Source: Acidimicrobiales bacterium (GTDB taxonomy: Bacteria; Actinomycetota; Acidimicrobiia; Acidimicrobiales; JABEUL01). From it: a DNA stretch of 6,254 nt. The position numbers were made by a program, and so were the translations under genes. The notes beneath the pieces were generated by a model. It was not told where the DNA came from and made no database searches. It saw only the letters and a list, made by a program, of their open reading frames with translations. Below, in pieces: positions 5,376 through 6,254 of this stretch (position 1 is its first letter; each line of letters begins with the position of its first letter). The stretch covers positions 1 to 6,254 of the forward strand of contig DAIDJA010000113.1 of NCBI GenBank assembly GCA_027451605.1. The letters are read 5' to 3'.

Positions 5376-5532
5376 CAACGATTTAACCAGCTTAAAGCTC
5401 CAATGGCTTAATAAGCGATATCAATTAAGCATTAGAATTACAGTAATTCAACTTATTAACACTAAAAAAACTTGATATTTAAATACAAATAATGAGAACG
5501 TTTCGTATTCATCCAAAAATAAGTTTACGGAA
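5376..5532. other. Intergenic gap between the PHP gene and the kinase, with a weak hairpin
   Basis: GCTTAAT (5406-5412) pairs with ATTAAGC (5424-5430) around an 11-base loop, and GCTTAATAAGC itself (5406-5416) is palindromic. No T-run follows, so it is a poor rho-independent terminator. TTAACA and TTAAAT about 17 bases apart near 5457-5485 could be a weak promoter for the kinase. The gap and its AT-richness suggest that the kinase has its own transcript start, but this is inference. Confidence -1.
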
Positions 5533-6254
5533 ATGACCAACTCTGACCTATTTGACGGGTATGGTTTCTCGCTCGACGAACTGGAACATCTGAGGAGGCT
5601 CAGACTTTCATGGAATCTATTTGCTGATCTCTCCTTCGCTGACTTGGTTATGTTCATTCCGTCTATAAACGAAAAGGACAAATATATCGTTGCCGGACAA
5701 GTAAGGCCATCAACGGCTCAAACACTATACATTCAGGATCTAGTCGGAGTGGCAATCGACAAATCTAAAATTCCACTTGTGGAGCAATCATTTGCCTCAG
5801 GGGAGATATCTAAGGGATTGAGTGTCGTAGATGATATCAATGAGACTGTAATGGAAACCGTAATTCCCGTTAAAAAAGACGCCAGAATTATTGCGGTAGT
5901 GGATCAGATCAGAATTGCCGACTTTAGAAGACATCAGGGTCAGCTCGAAAAGGCATACTCGGATTTAGCCGTAGCAATCGGCAATATGATAACTGAAGGC
6001 ACATATCCATACAAAGACACAATCTTTTTTGTGGAAGACAACCCTCGAGTCGGTGACGGGGTCATTATTTATGATGCGGACTGTATGGTGACTTTTGCGT
6101 CTCCGAATGCTGTAAGCATATTGCATCGAACGGGAATTCATATAAGTGCCACGGGACATACCATAGGTGAATTGGATCTCTCAGAAGATACTGTACTGAG
6201 AAGCTTTGAAGCTAAAGTTCCGATAGTTGAAGAGTCGGAGCGCAATAAGGATTT
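5533..6254 (+). CDS. pdtaS: PdtaS-like sensor histidine kinase, N-terminal GAF-PAS part (runs off right edge)
   Basis: The frame is open from the ATG at 5533 to the edge (240 codons). The sequence follows the N-terminus of actinobacterial PdtaS: SWNLFADLSFADLVMF at residues 26-41, VAGQVRPSTAQTLY at 53-66, the LEKAYSDLA region (138-146), ITEGTYPY at 153-160, and the PAS start PRVGDGVIIYDADCMVTFAS with PNAVSILHR (171-199). So a GAF domain covers about 24-150 and a PAS domain starts near 170; the HisKA_2 and ATPase domains should lie beyond the window. PdtaS is a soluble cytosolic kinase that phosphorylates PdtaR, an ANTAR-domain RNA-binding antiterminator, and no membrane segment is seen here either. 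This ATG is the first possible start after an in-frame TGA near 5475. A GGA sits only a few bases before it, so ribosome binding is weak or atypical. The match is by recall, but several blocks agree, and it is the best taxonomic marker in the window. Confidence -1.
   Translation, partial: MTNSDLFDGYGFSLDELEHLRRLRLSWNLFADLSFADLVMFIPSINEKDKYIVAGQVRPSTAQTLYIQDLVGVAIDKSKIPLVEQSFASGEISKGLSVVDDINETVMETVIPVKKDARIIAVVDQIRIADFRRHQGQLEKAYSDLAVAIGNMITEGTYPYKDTIFFVEDNPRVGDGVIIYDADCMVTFASPNAVSILHRTGIHISATGHTIGELDLSEDTVLRSFEAKVPIVEESERNKD

Noticed and set aside
5406..5430. Terminator after the PHP gene.
   Set aside because: The stem is AT-rich, only 7 base pairs, and no T-run follows on the plus strand.
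5448..6159. Minus-strand frames at 5448-5681 and 5965-6159.
   Set aside because: Both lie largely antisense to the PdtaS-like coding region and have no recognisable protein pattern.
1..6254. CRISPR array, tRNA, rRNA or an evident multi-gene defence system.
   Set aside because: No regularly spaced repeats, tRNA-like arms or rRNA segments were found. The only intact defence-related genes are mazEF, a known type.

Overview
The window looks like an AT-rich bacterial chromosome segment, probably from a low-GC actinobacterium. The best clue is the gene entering at the right edge. Its first 240 residues follow the GAF-PAS layout of PdtaS, the actinobacterial partner of the ANTAR regulator PdtaR. 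The MazE/MazF pair also resembles actinobacterial versions. I cannot name a genus from this sequence.

Layout: the left 1175 bases hold most of a major-facilitator transporter on the minus strand, running off the left edge. The right part (3851-6254) is compact and on the plus strand: a class I SAM-dependent O-methyltransferase, a PHP-family phosphoesterase 7 bases behind it, and the N-terminal part of the PdtaS-like sensor kinase after a 157-base gap. A plausible sigma-70 type promoter (TTGAAA, 16 bases, TATCAT) lies just before the methyltransferase.

Between the transporter and the methyltransferase lie about 2.7 kb of accessory DNA, mostly decayed, with everything recognisable on the minus strand. 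In minus-strand order it holds: a truncated IS607-type tnpA keeping only its helix-turn-helix; an overlapping tnpB N-terminal remnant broken by frameshifts and a stop; an orphan Walker A P-loop fragment in the same frame as the tnpB remnant; an apparently intact mazEF toxin-antitoxin pair; a BrnT-like toxin start broken by a stop and a frameshift; a 75-codon frame of unknown function with a near-leaderless promoter-like signal; and a stop-interrupted frame ending directly before the transporter ATG. No tRNA, rRNA or CRISPR array was seen.

The three plus-strand genes show no obvious shared pathway. The methyltransferase and PHP gene are probably co-transcribed because of their spacing. The gap between the divergent flanking units looks like an insertion hotspot in which only mazEF remains whole. 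I found no convincing new biological system. The points most worth checking are the chimeric tnpB/P-loop frame, the internally deleted tnpA, and the near-leaderless 75-codon frame.
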